This document shows, one piece after another, positions 35,266-45,662 of a stretch of 64,000 nucleotides of DNA (position 1 is the stretch's first letter; each line of letters begins with the position of its first letter). The stretch comes from Massilia agrisoli. Its GTDB lineage: Bacteria > Pseudomonadota > Gammaproteobacteria > Burkholderiales > Burkholderiaceae_D. The translations under genes and the position numbers were made by a program. The DNA is taken from positions 186,001-250,000 of the forward strand of contig NZ_JAJHPV010000013.1 of assembly GCF_020831365.1 (NCBI RefSeq), written 5' to 3'. The notes below the pieces were generated by a model. That model saw only the letters and a program-made list of their open reading frames with translations, was not told where the DNA came from and searched no databases.

Positions 35266-36375
35266 TCATCCTCCGATGTAGGACATTTCGACTTTCGGTC
35301 CGCCGCGGACAAGGCCGTCCGTATTAATGGTGCGCGTTTCGGAGTAGCGGTCGGTGCGCGCGCGCCAGATGTGGGCGATCGCCGTCGAGATTTCGGCATC
35401 GCTGCGGCCATCGCGCAGCAAGGCGCGCAGGTCGCTGCCCCGGGTCGCGAACAGGCAGGTGTACAGCTTGCCCTCGGTCGACAGGCGCGCACGCGAGCAG
35501 TCTTGGCAGAATGCCTGTGTCACGCTGGAGATCACGCCGATCTCGCCGCCGCCGTCCACGTAGCGCCAGCGCGCCGCGGTCTCGCCGGTGTAGTTGGCCT
35601 CAATCGGCAGCAATGGCATGTCGGCCGAGATGCGGCGCACCACTTCGGACGACGGTACCACCTCGCGCATGTTCCAGCCATTGGAGGCGCCGACGTCCAT
35701 GTATTCGATGAAGCGCAGGATGTACGGGCTGCCTTTGAAGTGGCGCGCCATCGGTACGATTTCCTGGTCGTTCATGCCGCCCTTGACCACCATGTTGACC
35801 TTGATCGGGCCCAGGCCGGCCTTGTGCGCGGCGTCGAGCCCGTTCAACACGTCGGCCACCGCAAAGTCGACGTCGTTCATGCGCTTGAAGGTGGCGTCGT
35901 CGAGCGAGTCGAGCGAGACCGTCACGCGGTTCAGTCCAGCATCCTTCAGCGACTGCGCCTTTTTCGCGAGCAGCGAGCCGTTGGTGGTCAGGGTCAGGTC
36001 GAGCGGCTTGCCGCCCGGCGTGCGTAGTTCGGCCAGCATGCCGACCAGCCGTTCCAGGTCTTTGCGCAACAGCGGTTCGCCGCCGGTCAGGCGAAGTTTC
36101 TCGACGCCGTGGGCGACGAACAGGCGCGCGATGCGGGTAATTTCCTCGAACGACAACAGCGACGAATGGGGCAGGTAGGCGTAATCCTTGTCGAACACTT
36201 CCTTGGGCATGCAGTAGACGCAGCGGAAATTGCAGCGGTCGGTGACGGAGATGCGCAGGTCGTGCAGTGGACGCGCGAGGGCATCGCCCAGCAGGCCGGT
36301 CGGCGTTTCGAGCAGGTGCGGAATCACGGGCGAGGTGTTGCGTTCGTCCCGGAACATGATTGTTTTTTCAGCCAT
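35266..36375 (-). CDS. moaA: GTP 3',8-cyclase
   Basis: The 369-residue radical-SAM enzyme starts molybdopterin synthesis from GTP. The SAM iron-sulfur cysteines are in [12 protein letters not shown], with [14 protein letters not shown] after it. The second cluster's cysteines appear in [19 protein letters not shown]. The chain ends in the GG pair needed for activity (SYIGG). ATG at 36375 overlaps the end of chrA by 8 bases; another ATG at 36357 is possible. The open frame continues upstream without homologous sequence. Confidence 0.95.
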   Translation of the reverse strand: MAEKTIMFRDERNTSPVIPHLLETPTGLLGDALARPLHDLRISVTDRCNFRCVYCMPKEVFDKDYAYLPHSSLLSFEEITRIARLFVAHGVEKLRLTGGEPLLRKDLERLVGMLAELRTPGGKPLDLTLTTNGSLLAKKAQSLKDAGLNRVTVSLDSLDDATFKRMNDVDFAVADVLNGLDAAHKAGLGPIKVNMVVKGGMNDQEIVPMARHFKGSPYILRFIEYMDVGASNGWNMREVVPSSEVVRRISADMPLLPIEANYTGETAARWRYVDGGGEIGVISSVTQAFCQDCSRARLSTEGKLYTCLFATRGSDLRALLRDGRSDAEISTAIAHIWRARTDRYSETRTINTDGLVRGGPKVEMSYIGG

Positions 36376-37705
36376 TCCAATACGATAGCATGAGGCCAGC
36401 AAGGGCGCAGGCGGCAATGAGTTTGATGGTTCCCGCCTTGAAGCGGAACAGGGCAATACAGGCCGCTGCGCTGATCGCGACCGCAGCCCAGTCGATGCGT
36501 CCTCCAGCCAAGAAAACATGTTGCCCGAAGAACAGTGCCAGGCTGACGATGACGCCCACCACAGCTGCCGAGATCGCCGTCAGCGGCGCGGTCATGCGGA
36601 CATTGCCGCGCGTCGATTCGACCAGCGGGCCGCCGGCGAGGATGAAAATGAATGATGGCAGGAAGGTGAAGAAGGCAGCGACCGCGGCGCCCGCTATCCC
36701 GGCAAGCAACAGGCTGTCCTGCCCGAACAATGCGTGGGTCCAGCCGCCGACGAAGCCAACGAAGGCGACGATCATGATCAGCGGACCGGGCGTGGTCTCG
36801 CCGAGGGCGAGGCCGTCGATCATCTGGGTGGCGCTCAGCCACTGGTACTGCTCGACACCGCCCTGATAGACATAGGGCAGCACCGCATACGCCCCGCCGA
36901 AGGTCAGCATGGCGGCCTTGGTGAAGAACCAGCCCATCTGCGCGAGCGTGCCGGCAGCGCCATAGCGGCTTGTGAGCAACAGCCAGACAGCGGCGCCGAT
37001 TCCGGCACCGATCAATGCTACTTTTAACAGGTGTCCCGGAGAAAAGCGCGCCTGCGGCGGGCTTGGCGTTGTGTCATCGATGATGGCCAGGCCATAGGAC
37101 GCGCTACTGTGTACGGCGGCGCCGCCAACCTGGAACAGGTGTGGCCACGCGCGCCCGCCAACCATGCCGATGATTGCCGCTCCGGCAACGATGGCCGGGA
37201 ATGGCAGGCGTGCAACTGCAATGGCGAGGCAGGACGCAATGGCGATGGCGATCATCGCGGGATTGCGCAGCGAGCGCGTACCGATGCGCCAGGCCGCCGC
37301 GAGCACAATGGCGACGACCGCCGGCTTGATGCCGTAGAGGATGCCCGCCACCACCGGCAGGTTGCCGTAGGCGAGGTAGATCCACGACAGCAAGATCAGG
37401 AGCAGCAGCGAAGGGAGCACGAACAGCACGCCGGCCATGATGCCGCCACGGGTGCGGTGCATCAGCCAGCCGATGTAGACGGCAAGCTGGGTCGCTTCCG
37501 GGCCGGGCAGCAGCATGCAGTAGTTGAGCGCGTGCAGGAAGCGCTGCTCCGAGATCCAGCGGCGGCGCTCGACCAGTTCGGTGTGCATCATCGCGATCTG
37601 GCCGGCTGGGCCGCCAAAGCTGATGAAGCCGAGTTTGAGCCAGTACCAGAAGGCCTGGGACAAGGTGACCGGGGGAGGAATGGTGTCGCGGGGAAGCAAG
37701 CTCAT
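36368..37705 (-). CDS. chrA: Chromate transporter ChrA (two-domain)
   Basis: The 445-residue membrane protein has two homologous CHR halves. Each begins with the family pattern: [21 protein letters not shown] in the first (positions near 30-50), and [21 protein letters not shown] in the second, with [16 protein letters not shown] and [17 protein letters not shown] after them. ChrA exports chromate, probably with proton coupling. ATG at 37705 is taken; an in-frame ATG at 37714 lies inside a repeat element. It runs into the moaA gene. Confidence 0.94.
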   Translation of the reverse strand: MSLLPRDTIPPPVTLSQAFWYWLKLGFISFGGPAGQIAMMHTELVERRRWISEQRFLHALNYCMLLPGPEATQLAVYIGWLMHRTRGGIMAGVLFVLPSLLLLILLSWIYLAYGNLPVVAGILYGIKPAVVAIVLAAAWRIGTRSLRNPAMIAIAIASCLAIAVARLPFPAIVAGAAIIGMVGGRAWPHLFQVGGAAVHSSASYGLAIIDDTTPSPPQARFSPGHLLKVALIGAGIGAAVWLLLTSRYGAAGTLAQMGWFFTKAAMLTFGGAYAVLPYVYQGGVEQYQWLSATQMIDGLALGETTPGPLIMIVAFVGFVGGWTHALFGQDSLLLAGIAGAAVAAFFTFLPSFIFILAGGPLVESTRGNVRMTAPLTAISAAVVGVIVSLALFFGQHVFLAGGRIDWAAVAISAAACIALFRFKAGTIKLIAACALAGLMLSYWNG

Positions 37706-37708
37706 ATC

Positions 37709-37789
37709 CGTCATTGCCGCGAAAGCGGGAATCCATACGCAGGGGGCGCCGCCATCGCAGCATGGATTCCCGCATCCGCGGGAATGACG
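37709..37789. repeat. Dispersed inverted-repeat element, copy C
   Basis: CGTCATTGCCGCGAAAGCGGGAATCCAT at 37709-37736 and its near-inverse at 37762-37789 (ending CCGCGGGAATGACG) bound an 81-base element. Its left edge touches the chrA start, so it forms the chrA 5' leader. It is related to copies at 3765 and 31328. Confidence 0.75.
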
Positions 37790-37832
37790 TGGGTTCTAGG
37801 TTTGTAGGACAGCATAGATTTTGTCATCAATG

Positions 37833-37861
37833 AAAAAGGGAAGCGCGAGGCTTCCCTTTTT
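37833..37861. terminator. Bidirectional intrinsic terminator after rne
   Basis: AAAAAGGGAAGC and GCTTCCCTTTTT form a perfect stem around a CGCGAG loop. A and T runs on both sides let it work in either direction. It starts 22 bases after the rne stop on the minus strand. Confidence 0.88.
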
Positions 37862-37883
37862 ACCGTATCAACCACCCATCAGG

Positions 37884-40800
37884 TTATTGACGGGTGTCGA
37901 CCTGGATCAGCGGCTCGTCAGCTTGCGGCGGCAGTGGCTTGCGCTCGCGCGGCTTGCGTACCGGCGGTGCAACCTGGGCTGCTGCTTCCTGCGCTGCGCG
38001 CAGTTTTGCCGGGTCGGTCGATGCCATCACCAGGCCTGCCGAACCGAGCAGTTCATTGATGTCGGCGATCGGCGCCGGGGCAACGGCGGCGGCCGGGGCA
38101 ACAGCAGCGGCCGGAGCAGGTGCAGGCGCTGCGTCGACCTTTGCTGGCTCGGCTGCTACAGGCTCGGCAACCAGTTCCGATACCGGGTCAGGGGTGAAGA
38201 TGGTCGGTTCAGCGTAGGCTGGCGCTGGCTCTGCCGCGGCTGGCGCAGGCGCCGCCTCGACAGGCTCAGCTGCTGCCGGCGCTGCAGCTTCGGTCACGAC
38301 CGGCGCTGCTTCAACCGGGGCGGTTTCAGCCGCAGCCGCTGCTTCAGCCATTGCTTCGGAAGCGACGTACTCAGCCGACGGTACCGGCGCTGCGCCGGAT
38401 TCCGCGACGTCTGCCGCCACGACCGAGGTCGCTGCGACTGGCGCTTCGGCCACTGGCGCTTTTTCTTCAGCCACTGGCGCCGCTTCGACGACTGGCGCCG
38501 CTTCGACGACCGGGGCTGCTTCAACCGGCACTGCCGCTACGACGCTCGCTTCAGGGGCAACATTGAATGTTGCTTCCTGGGCTTGTTCGCCTTCGACTTC
38601 GCCTTCCTGGCCTTCCATGCCTTCAACCTGGTCGCGGTCACGGCGATTGCGGTTGCGGCCGCCACGGCGGCGGCGGCGGCGCGGCTCGTCGCCACCTGCT
38701 TCGACTTCGATTTCTTCGCCGTTCGGGCCAATGGTCATCACGGTCTTCGGTACCGGCGCCAGTGCTTCCTGCTCGCCGGTCACGCCAACGTTGATGGCCG
38801 CTGCCGCAGCTGCCACGACAGGCGCTACTGCCAGCTCGTCGGTGCGGCTTTCGATGGCCGGGGTACGCTCGGCGCGCTCGCGCGGCTGGCGGGCTGGACG
38901 TTCAGCACGTTCAGGACGCTCAGCGCGTTCGCCGCGTTCTGGACGCTCGCCACGTTCAGCGCGTGGCCCTGCCGCCGTTACCTCGGCCTGTTCGCGTGGT
39001 TCACGCGGCGGACGCGGCTGGCGCGGTGGACGCGCTGGCTTGGTCTCGGCTTCCGCTGCCTTGACGGTTTCGTCCTGGCCGGCCTTCGGCTCGCGCTCTT
39101 CGCGCTCACGGCCGCCTTGCTTGCCGCCACGGCCGCGGCCACGCGGGCCACGCACATTGCGCTCGCCCCGGTCGGCTGCCGCCGGCTTGCTTGGGGTGGC
39201 AGGTGCCGCCGGGGCTGCAACAACGGTTTCTTCAGGGCCGAAGAAGAAGGCTTTCACCTTGGCGAAGAAGCCCAGTTCGGCCGGTGCGGTCAGCACTGGC
39301 GCGGCAACCTTCGGTACTTCAACGGTCGAGCGGTCCACCATCGGCGCAGGCTGGGCCGGGGTAATCGTCTTGACGACGGCTTCCTGGCGCGGCTTGACGT
39401 CTTCCTTCTGGCGCTTGCTGTAGGCCATGTCGGTCTCAGCCTGCTCAGCCAGGTTGTAGCTGGCCTGGGTGTCTTCGAGGCGCGGGTCGTCGTGCTTGAT
39501 GCGCTCGAGCTTGTAGTGCGGGGTGTCGAGGTGCTTGTTCGGGATCAGGATCACGCTGATGCGGTGACGGTTCTCGATCTTCAGCACTTCGCCGCGCTTT
39601 TCGTTGAGCAGGAAAGCGGCAACGTCCACTGGCACTTGCACGTGGATGGTGGCCGAGTTTTCCTTCATCGCCTCTTCCTGGATGATGCGCAAAACTTGCA
39701 GGGCCGACGATTCGGTGTCACGGATGTGGCCGGTGCCGGAGCAGCGCGGGCAGGTCACGTGGCTGCCTTCGGACAGCGACGGACGCAGGCGCTGGCGCGA
39801 CAGTTCCATCAGGCCGAAGCGCGAGATCTTGCCCATCTGGACGCGGGCGCGGTCGTGGTGCAGCGCATCTTTCAGGCGGGTTTCCACCTCGCGCTGGTTC
39901 TTCGCCACTTCCATGTCGATGAAGTCGATGACGATCAGGCCGCCCAGGTCGCGCAGGCGCAGCTGGCGGGCAACTTCCTCGGCCGCTTCGCAGTTGGTGT
40001 TGAAGGCGGTGGTCTCGATGTCCGAGCCGCGGGTGGCGCGCGCCGAGTTGACGTCGACGGACACCAGCGCTTCGGTGTGGTCGATCACGATGGCGCCGCC
40101 CGATGGCAGCGGCACGGTGCGCGAGTACGCGGTTTCAATCTGGTGTTCGATCTGGAAGCGTGAGAACAGCGGTACGTCGTCGCTGTAGCGCTTTACGCGG
40201 TGCACCATGTCGGGCATCACGTGGCTCATGAACTGGTGCGCCTGCTCGTAGATGTCGTCGGTGTCGATCAGGATCTCGCCGATGTCCGGCTGAAAGTAGT
40301 CGCGGATCGCGCGGATGACCAGCGAGGATTCCTGGTAGATCAGGAAAGCGCCGTTGCCTTGCTTGCCGGCGCCTTCGATCGCGCGCCACAGTTGCATCAG
40401 GTAGTTCAGGTCCCACTGCAGTTCTTCGACGTTGCGGCCGATGCCTGCGGTGCGGGCGATCACCGACATACCCTGCGGCAAGTCGAGCTTGTCCATCGTT
40501 TCGCGCAGTTCCTGGCGCTCTTCGCCTTCGACACGGCGCGATACGCCGCCGCCGCGCGGGTTGTTCGGCATCAGCACGAGGTAGCGGCCGGCCAGCGAGA
40601 TGAACGAGGTCAGGGCGGCGCCCTTGTTGCCGCGTTCTTCTTTTTCGACCTGGACCATGATTTCCTGGCCTTCGCGCAGCGCATCCTTGATCGATGCATT
40701 GCGCACGTCGACGCCGTCGCGGAAGTAGGAACGCGCCACTTCCTTGAATGGCAGGAAGCCGTGGCGGTCTTCGCCGTAGCTGACGAAGCAGGCTTCGAGC

Positions 40801-40955
40801 GATGGCTCGATGCGGGTGATGACGCCTTTGTAGATATTCGACTTGCGCTGTTCGCGACCCGCCGTTTCGATATCGATATCGATCAGTTTCTGACCGTCGA
40901 CAATCGCTACGCGCAGCTCTTCTTGCTGCGTAGCGTTAAACAACATACGTTTCAT
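37884..40955 (-). CDS. rne: Ribonuclease E
   Basis: The 1023-residue enzyme is the main mRNA-decay and rRNA-processing endonuclease. The catalytic half has [20 protein letters not shown] at the start, an S1 domain ([20 protein letters not shown] onward), catalytic aspartates in [12 protein letters not shown] and [11 protein letters not shown], and the zinc link [12 protein letters not shown]. The C-terminal half (about 520-1023) is low complexity: Arg/Glu-rich blocks, [11 protein letters not shown], and Ala/Pro/Val/Glu repeats (VEAAP units), as expected of the disordered degradosome scaffold. It is divergent from rluC. Confidence 0.96.
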   Translation of the reverse strand: MKRMLFNATQQEELRVAIVDGQKLIDIDIETAGREQRKSNIYKGVITRIEPSLEACFVSYGEDRHGFLPFKEVARSYFRDGVDVRNASIKDALREGQEIMVQVEKEERGNKGAALTSFISLAGRYLVLMPNNPRGGGVSRRVEGEERQELRETMDKLDLPQGMSVIARTAGIGRNVEELQWDLNYLMQLWRAIEGAGKQGNGAFLIYQESSLVIRAIRDYFQPDIGEILIDTDDIYEQAHQFMSHVMPDMVHRVKRYSDDVPLFSRFQIEHQIETAYSRTVPLPSGGAIVIDHTEALVSVDVNSARATRGSDIETTAFNTNCEAAEEVARQLRLRDLGGLIVIDFIDMEVAKNQREVETRLKDALHHDRARVQMGKISRFGLMELSRQRLRPSLSEGSHVTCPRCSGTGHIRDTESSALQVLRIIQEEAMKENSATIHVQVPVDVAAFLLNEKRGEVLKIENRHRISVILIPNKHLDTPHYKLERIKHDDPRLEDTQASYNLAEQAETDMAYSKRQKEDVKPRQEAVVKTITPAQPAPMVDRSTVEVPKVAAPVLTAPAELGFFAKVKAFFFGPEETVVAAPAAPATPSKPAAADRGERNVRGPRGRGRGGKQGGREREEREPKAGQDETVKAAEAETKPARPPRQPRPPREPREQAEVTAAGPRAERGERPERGERAERPERAERPARQPRERAERTPAIESRTDELAVAPVVAAAAAAINVGVTGEQEALAPVPKTVMTIGPNGEEIEVEAGGDEPRRRRRRGGRNRNRRDRDQVEGMEGQEGEVEGEQAQEATFNVAPEASVVAAVPVEAAPVVEAAPVVEAAPVAEEKAPVAEAPVAATSVVAADVAESGAAPVPSAEYVASEAMAEAAAAAETAPVEAAPVVTEAAAPAAAEPVEAAPAPAAAEPAPAYAEPTIFTPDPVSELVAEPVAAEPAKVDAAPAPAPAAAVAPAAAVAPAPIADINELLGSAGLVMASTDPAKLRAAQEAAAQVAPPVRKPRERKPLPPQADEPLIQVDTRQ

Positions 40956-41638
40956 TTTTTATTAACTCCGCGGCCCGGGGGCCGATCCAGTGCCGCTTTT
41001 TAAAGCGGCAATAAGTACACGGGATGTACGCTAGAAGTGGAGATGCCGGAGGTGGGTATGCCTAAGCGTACGGCGCGCTGACGCTGCGCGTCATGGCCGT
41101 AACAGGCGCTGTGGGGTCGATCGACATGCCGAGTGCACGCATCACCTGCAACTTGCCGAATGCAGCCCGGTCAAACTGGGGCACGGCTACAAGCCAGGCG
41201 GTGAGCAAATCAATGGCCAGACCGCGGTTTGGCGAACATACAAAGGCTTGGATACCCAGGCACGCAAACGGCCTTTACCTCACAAGCCTCAGGTACGAGG
41301 CGAAAATCCGGTCGGGCGAAAACGACAAGCGTTATCGACGCCATCATCCGGCGAGCCCGCCTACAGGCCGGCTTGCCGGTACTTATCCTTAAAATTCCTA
41401 GCAATCCAATTCAGCACCCATGCGCGGTATCCGATTACAACTACGGTGCAACCCTGATTCGCGCAGGAATGTGCGTACACATTTTTTTCCATCGAATTTG
41501 CAATTTGGCGAGGCCGATGGAGACGCCCCTGTGTAAAATATCGTTTTAATTCTTACACCAGCAGAGGTTTGACCGCCGCCTGTCGATTATATATTCAAAA
41601 TGAAGGACTTAGAGAGAATTTCTGGGAAGACAGAGCAA
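40956..41638. promoter_or_regulatory. rne / rluC divergent leader region
   Basis: About 680 bases lie between the two start codons. A hairpin GCCGCTTT/AAAGCGGC at 40992-41009 lies 37 bases before the rne ATG, within the rne leader. Long rne leaders with hairpins mediate autoregulation by RNase E in E. coli; the same role here is inference. A 99-codon plus-strand frame at 41093-41392 has no good start signal and is not called. No other gene was seen. Confidence 0.45.
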
Positions 41639-42643
41639 ATGAAGATGCAAAACGATGTTGTTCCCCCTTCATCACAGCCGGCAGCACTCCAACCGCAAGC
41701 GCAGTTCGTCACCATCACCGAAGAAGAAGCTGGCCAGCGTATTGACAACTACCTGCTGCGCATCTGCAAGGGCGTGCCAAAGAGCCACGTCTACCGCATC
41801 CTGCGCTCAGGCGAAGTACGTGTCAATAAGGGCCGCATCGACCAGATGTACCGCCTCGAAAGCGGCGACGTGGTCCGTATTCCGCCAGTGCGCATCGCCG
41901 AGAAATCAAGCCAGGCCGCCGTGCCGGGCGCCGAATTCGCGATCCTGCATGAGGATGCCCACCTTTTAATCATCGATAAGCCGTGCGGCGTGGCCGTGCA
42001 CGGCGGCTCGGGCGTGTCCTACGGCGTCATCGAACAGCTGCGCGCGGCCCGTCCGGACGCCAAGTTCCTTGAACTGGTACACCGCCTGGACCGCGAAACT
42101 TCGGGCCTGCTGCTGTTGGCCAAGAAAAGGTCAGCGCTGACCAACCTGCATGAGCAGATGCGCGACGGTCTCACCGACAAGCGCTACCTGACCATGGTGG
42201 CGGGCGACTGGCAGAATGCGCGCCAGCATATCAAGCTGCCGCTGCATAAATACACCACAGCGGAAGGCGAGCGCCGCGTCTGCGTGCAGGCGGGCGGCAT
42301 GGAGTCGCATACGGTGTTCGGCCTGCTTCGCAAGTGGAACAAGTTTGCCTTGCTGGAAGCCGAACTGAAAACCGGGCGTACCCACCAGATTCGCGTTCAC
42401 CTCGCATCGTCTGGCTTTCCCATCCTTGGCGATGATAAATACGGCGATTTCGCCCTCAACCGCGCCTTGCTCAAGGCCGACGACACCCGCGGCGCGCTCA
42501 AGCGGATGTTCCTTCATGCGCACCAGATCACCTTTACGCATCCGGAAACCGGCAAGCCGATGACGGTCAATGCACCTTTACCGGCGGAATGTGAGCGTTT
42601 CTTGGTAAGCTTGGGAAAACCGCAGACCACCGCGAAGCGCTAA
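41639..42643 (+). CDS. rluC: 23S rRNA pseudouridine synthase RluC
   Basis: The 334-residue enzyme has an N-terminal S4 RNA-binding domain (ITEEEAGQRIDNYLLRIC, RSGEVRVNKGRID) and the RluA-type catalytic domain with HRLDRETSGLLLLAKK, where the aspartate is catalytic, and TGRTHQIRVHLAS. In E. coli RluC makes pseudouridine at 955, 2504 and 2580 of 23S rRNA. GGGAAGA 8 bases upstream favours the ATG at 41639; ATGs at 41600 and 41645 are alternatives. Divergent from rne, as in many betaproteobacteria and gamma-proteobacteria. Confidence 0.95.
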   Translation: MKMQNDVVPPSSQPAALQPQAQFVTITEEEAGQRIDNYLLRICKGVPKSHVYRILRSGEVRVNKGRIDQMYRLESGDVVRIPPVRIAEKSSQAAVPGAEFAILHEDAHLLIIDKPCGVAVHGGSGVSYGVIEQLRAARPDAKFLELVHRLDRETSGLLLLAKKRSALTNLHEQMRDGLTDKRYLTMVAGDWQNARQHIKLPLHKYTTAEGERRVCVQAGGMESHTVFGLLRKWNKFALLEAELKTGRTHQIRVHLASSGFPILGDDKYGDFALNRALLKADDTRGALKRMFLHAHQITFTHPETGKPMTVNAPLPAECERFLVSLGKPQTTAKR

Positions 42644-42723
42644 ATCAACCTCATTGGTGGACCCACCCGGTCCACCGACCAAATACCTGGACAGGAGCCG
42701 GCCGCCATCAGTGGCTGGAGAAC

Positions 42724-43383
42724 ATGGCAAGAAAGCAATTTGATCTGATCGTCTTCGATTGGGACGGCACGCTGATGGACAGCACCGCCACCATCGTCAA
42801 ATGTATCCAGGCAGCGGCAAAAGACCTCGGCTTGCCGGTGCCCAACGACGAAGCGGCGTCGCACGTGATCGGCCTCGGCCTGTTCGAGGCGATGCAGGCC
42901 GTCATGCCTGGCATCGACCCCGCCTGGTATCCGCGCATGGTGGAGCGATATCGCTACCATTTCCTGTCAAAAGACCATGATCTGGTGCTGTTCGACGGCG
43001 TTCGCGAAATGCTGACCGAGCTGTCGCAGCAGGCCTACTTCCTCGCCGTGGCCACCGGAAAGAGCCGGGTAGGGCTGAACCGCGCCCTGAACGCCGTGGG
43101 CCTGCTGTCCTTGTTCGACGCAACCCGTTGCGCCGACGAGACATTTTCCAAGCCGCATCCTGCAATGTTGCAGGAATTGACAAGGGAATTGGGCCAGGAC
43201 CTGCGCCGCACCGTTATGATCGGCGACACCACGCACGACTTGCTTATGGCCAATAACGCTGGCGCTGCCGGGATTGCGGTACAGTATGGCGCCCATCCGG
43301 TCGACCAGCTGCACGCCTGCTCGCCGCTGTATTCGGCGAGCACGGTCGGCGAATTGCACCAGTGGCTGGCAGAGAACGCCTGA
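42724..43383 (+). CDS. HAD-superfamily phosphatase (Gph-like)
   Basis: The 219-residue HAD hydrolase has motif I VFDWDGTLMDST (nucleophile aspartate), a helical cap, motif II in VATGKSRVGL, a lysine in KPHPAML and motif IV GDTTHDLLMANNAG. Members dephosphorylate phosphoglycolate or similar small molecules; in Burkholderiales this gene is a constant neighbour of rluC, but its substrate is uncertain. Its stop overlaps the start of the next gene (TGATG). Confidence 0.9.
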   Translation: MARKQFDLIVFDWDGTLMDSTATIVKCIQAAAKDLGLPVPNDEAASHVIGLGLFEAMQAVMPGIDPAWYPRMVERYRYHFLSKDHDLVLFDGVREMLTELSQQAYFLAVATGKSRVGLNRALNAVGLLSLFDATRCADETFSKPHPAMLQELTRELGQDLRRTVMIGDTTHDLLMANNAGAAGIAVQYGAHPVDQLHACSPLYSASTVGELHQWLAENA

Positions 43384-43763
43384 TGGGGGGCGCTTCGAAC
43401 GAGGTATTCATCTGCGCGTCGGACGCCGTGGCCGAAGGCGGCAAGGGCGTGCGTTTTCCCGTGCTGGCGTTTGGCGACCCCGCCACCGGGTTTGTGGTGC
43501 GCTACGACGGCAAGCCCCATGCCTACCTGAACCGCTGCGCCCATGTTCCTATCGAGCTGGATTGGGCGGAAGGCGAGTTTTTCGAATCGAGCGGCCTGTA
43601 CCTGATGTGCGCGACCCACGGGGCGATCTATGTTCCCGACAGCGGGCTGTGCGCCGGCGGCCCGTGCAAGGGAGGTCGGCTGCGCCCGATCGCCGTGCGT
43701 GAGCTGGACGACAAGATTTACTGGCAGCCGGATGAATTCATCCGGCCGCCGCAAGCGACGTGA
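43383..43763 (+). CDS. Rieske [2Fe-2S] ferredoxin-like protein
   Basis: The 126-residue protein has both cluster-binding boxes: NRCAHVPIEL (CxH) and CATHGAIY (CxxH), separated by a loop of normal length, and the G/P-rich ends of a small Rieske fold. The first Rieske box is followed by PIEL rather than the more usual GA pattern. It is soluble and has no oxygenase domain, so it is probably an electron carrier. The ATG at 43383 overlaps the upstream stop, and it is followed by sppA. Confidence 0.9.
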   Translation: MGGASNEVFICASDAVAEGGKGVRFPVLAFGDPATGFVVRYDGKPHAYLNRCAHVPIELDWAEGEFFESSGLYLMCATHGAIYVPDSGLCAGGPCKGGRLRPIAVRELDDKIYWQPDEFIRPPQAT

Positions 43764-43783
43764 AGTGCGAACCATAAGCGAGT

Positions 43784-44779
43784 ATGAACGAGACCACTAG
43801 CCACCAACCCGACAGCCGCAGGACGCCGCGCGAGATCAGCTCCAACTGGGAGCGCGAGACGCTGGAAAAGCTGATGTTCGCCACATTGAAGGAACAGCGC
43901 GCGGCGCGGCGCTGGCATATCTTCTTCCGCTTGCTGATGATCGGCATTGCGGTGGTCGGGCTGTGGATCTTTTTTGACCTGAATTTCCCTGGCGACGACG
44001 CCGAGGCGCTGGGCCGCCACACAGCGTTGATCGAAATTGAGGGCAACATCGAAGAAGAAGGCAGCGGCGCCGCCGACAACGTGGTGCCTTCGCTGAACAA
44101 GGCGTTTTCCGACAATGGCTCGGTCGCGGTGGTCTTGCGCATCAACAGCCCGGGCGGCAGCCCGGTCCAGGCCGGCATCATCGTGGATGAAATCAAGCGC
44201 CTGCGCCGCGGTTATCCGACCAAGCAGCTGTATGTGGTGGTGGATGAAATGTGCGCTTCGGGCGGCTACTACATCGCCGCGGCGGCGGACCGCATTTTCG
44301 TGAACAAAGCCAGCATTGTGGGCTCGGTTGGCGTACTGATGGACGGTTTTGGCTTTACCGGCACGATGGAAAAGCTGGGCGTCGAGCGGCGCCTGATGAC
44401 GGCTGGCGAGAACAAGGGCTTCCTCGATCCATTCAGCCCGCAATCGGAAAAACACAAGGCGCACGCCCAGGCGATGCTCAATGAAATCCACCAGCAATTC
44501 ATCAGCGTGGTGCGCGCCGGCCGCGGCAAGCGCCTGAAGGAAACGCCGGACACCTTCTCCGGCCTCTACTGGAGCGGCGCGAAAGCCGTCGAGATGGGCC
44601 TGGCCGACGGCTTCGGCACGGTGGACAGTGTGGCGCGCGACATCGTCAAGGTCGAGGATATTGTGGACTACACCGCCCACGAGGGATTGCCTGAGCGGGT
44701 GCTGAAGAAATTCGGTGCCGCGGTGGGGGAAGGTGCGGTCAAGGCTATGGGCCCGGGAAATCTTCCGCAGTTGCGCTAA
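43784..44779 (+). CDS. sppA: S49-family signal peptide peptidase (SppA-like)
   Basis: The 331-residue membrane protease has one N-terminal membrane helix (residues about 46-66, HIFFRLLMIGIAVVGLWIFF). The S49 core follows: RINSPGGSPVQAGII, the serine region DEMCASGGYYIAAAADRI and the GSVGVLMDGFGF strand. This is the short single-copy form that digests cleaved signal peptides in the inner membrane. It ends the rluC-HAD-Rieske-sppA run. Confidence 0.93.
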   Translation: MNETTSHQPDSRRTPREISSNWERETLEKLMFATLKEQRAARRWHIFFRLLMIGIAVVGLWIFFDLNFPGDDAEALGRHTALIEIEGNIEEEGSGAADNVVPSLNKAFSDNGSVAVVLRINSPGGSPVQAGIIVDEIKRLRRGYPTKQLYVVVDEMCASGGYYIAAAADRIFVNKASIVGSVGVLMDGFGFTGTMEKLGVERRLMTAGENKGFLDPFSPQSEKHKAHAQAMLNEIHQQFISVVRAGRGKRLKETPDTFSGLYWSGAKAVEMGLADGFGTVDSVARDIVKVEDIVDYTAHEGLPERVLKKFGAAVGEGAVKAMGPGNLPQLR

Positions 44780-44799
44780 TTTTCCGACAAATATTTTCC

Positions 44800-45007
44800 T
44801 TGAATGTTCAGGCAGGTGTTCTATATTTAGACCTGTAGTTCATTCTAAGGGGGACGCTATTACCAAATCACCGTGTTGGCATCATTTCGATTGAAGCGAA
44901 CTACCGCTGCATTCTGTAATGCGGTACTGAGAGAATTCTAATTCCTCGTAGTGCGTCCTGTGAAGGGACTTGGAAACGGCGGCGCAATGCCGTCGTTTTC
45001 ATTTTTT
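44800..45007 (+). ncRNA. Candidate small RNA or sppA 3' transcript
   Basis: TTGAAT at 44800-44805 and TATATT at 44822-44827 (16-base gap) form a plausible promoter; AAACGGCGGC/GCCGTCGTTT at 44974-44998 with a trailing T-rich run is a plausible terminator. The expected RNA would start near 44834 and be about 170 bases. It holds no convincing ORF. The region may instead be an sppA 3' UTR. Confidence 0.4.
44974..45007 (+). terminator. Intrinsic terminator
   Basis: A ten-bp stem with one G-T wobble, AAACGGCGGC / GCCGTCGTTT, around GCAAT, followed by TTTCATTTTTT. It ends the sppA transcript, the candidate small RNA, or both. Confidence 0.75.
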
Positions 45008-45034
45008 CGGCATTCTCAACAAGACGATTGGTCC

Positions 45035-45418
45035 TCAGCCCACGCAGGTGCGCGCGCAGCGCTCTTTCTCGTCACTGACGCGGTACAAGATCGGGCGTGT
45101 CGCCCCCGCGCCTTTCAGGGACGCGGCATCGTGGGCGTCGACTGGCTGCGAAAAGCCGCCGCGCGCGATCCAGTCTTGCAGCCCTTGATGGGTTTTGGCA
45201 TACCAGCGGGCCCGGACCGACTGGCTGTGGGGCAAGCTCAGGTTGGCGCAGTGCCGGCGGCTGCCGTCCTGCCAGCGTTCGATGACGAATTTGGCGGCAA
45301 TGTGGGCGGCACGGCAGAGCGCGGATTGCTCGTCCACGCAGGGCTCGACAGCGCAGCTTGCATTGGCAAGGTCCCGGGAGGTGCTGAAATCCGGCTCAGA
45401 ATCTTGTTTGACGCTCAT
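45035..45418 (-). CDS. Hypothetical protein (127 aa)
   Basis: The ORF starts with ATG at 45418 preceded by AGGGGAAAC and ends at a TGA. It encodes a cysteine-containing soluble protein (about 6 Cys and several His) with no signal peptide, membrane helix or recognised motif. The codon use is acceptable for the genome. The cysteines (ASCAVEPCVDE, ALCRAAH, RHCANL, RCARTCVG) might bind metal, but spacing is irregular. No family is recognised; it may be an orphan of this lineage. Confidence 0.5.
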   Translation of the reverse strand: MSVKQDSEPDFSTSRDLANASCAVEPCVDEQSALCRAAHIAAKFVIERWQDGSRRHCANLSLPHSQSVRARWYAKTHQGLQDWIARGGFSQPVDAHDAASLKGAGATRPILYRVSDEKERCARTCVG

Positions 45419-45662
45419 GCTGTTTCCCCTTTTTACGTTGCCGGCTTAGCGTTTGCCTTAAGGACGAGCTAGGTATTTTTACCAGAATCATTCAGCCGAT
45501 TCCTAAAGATGTTTCAGTGTAACAACCCCAAACCGGGCACGCTTGATCTTCCTCAAACGTGTCGCTTGCGCCGACTCAAATTCTCAAAAACAATGAACTT
45601 TCCCCGTAGCACCGCCCACGGCGCGCTTCCGAGCACTCTGGCGTTCTGTTAAAGTCTCGCCC

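Noticed and set aside
37821-40163. A 780-codon open frame on the plus strand
   Set aside because: It is antisense to rne and follows from its low-complexity Ala/Glu/Pro coding region; the translation has no recognisable domain.
41093-41392. A 99-codon plus-strand frame in the rne leader
   Set aside because: No ribosome site or family resemblance; it overlaps the probable rne regulatory leader.
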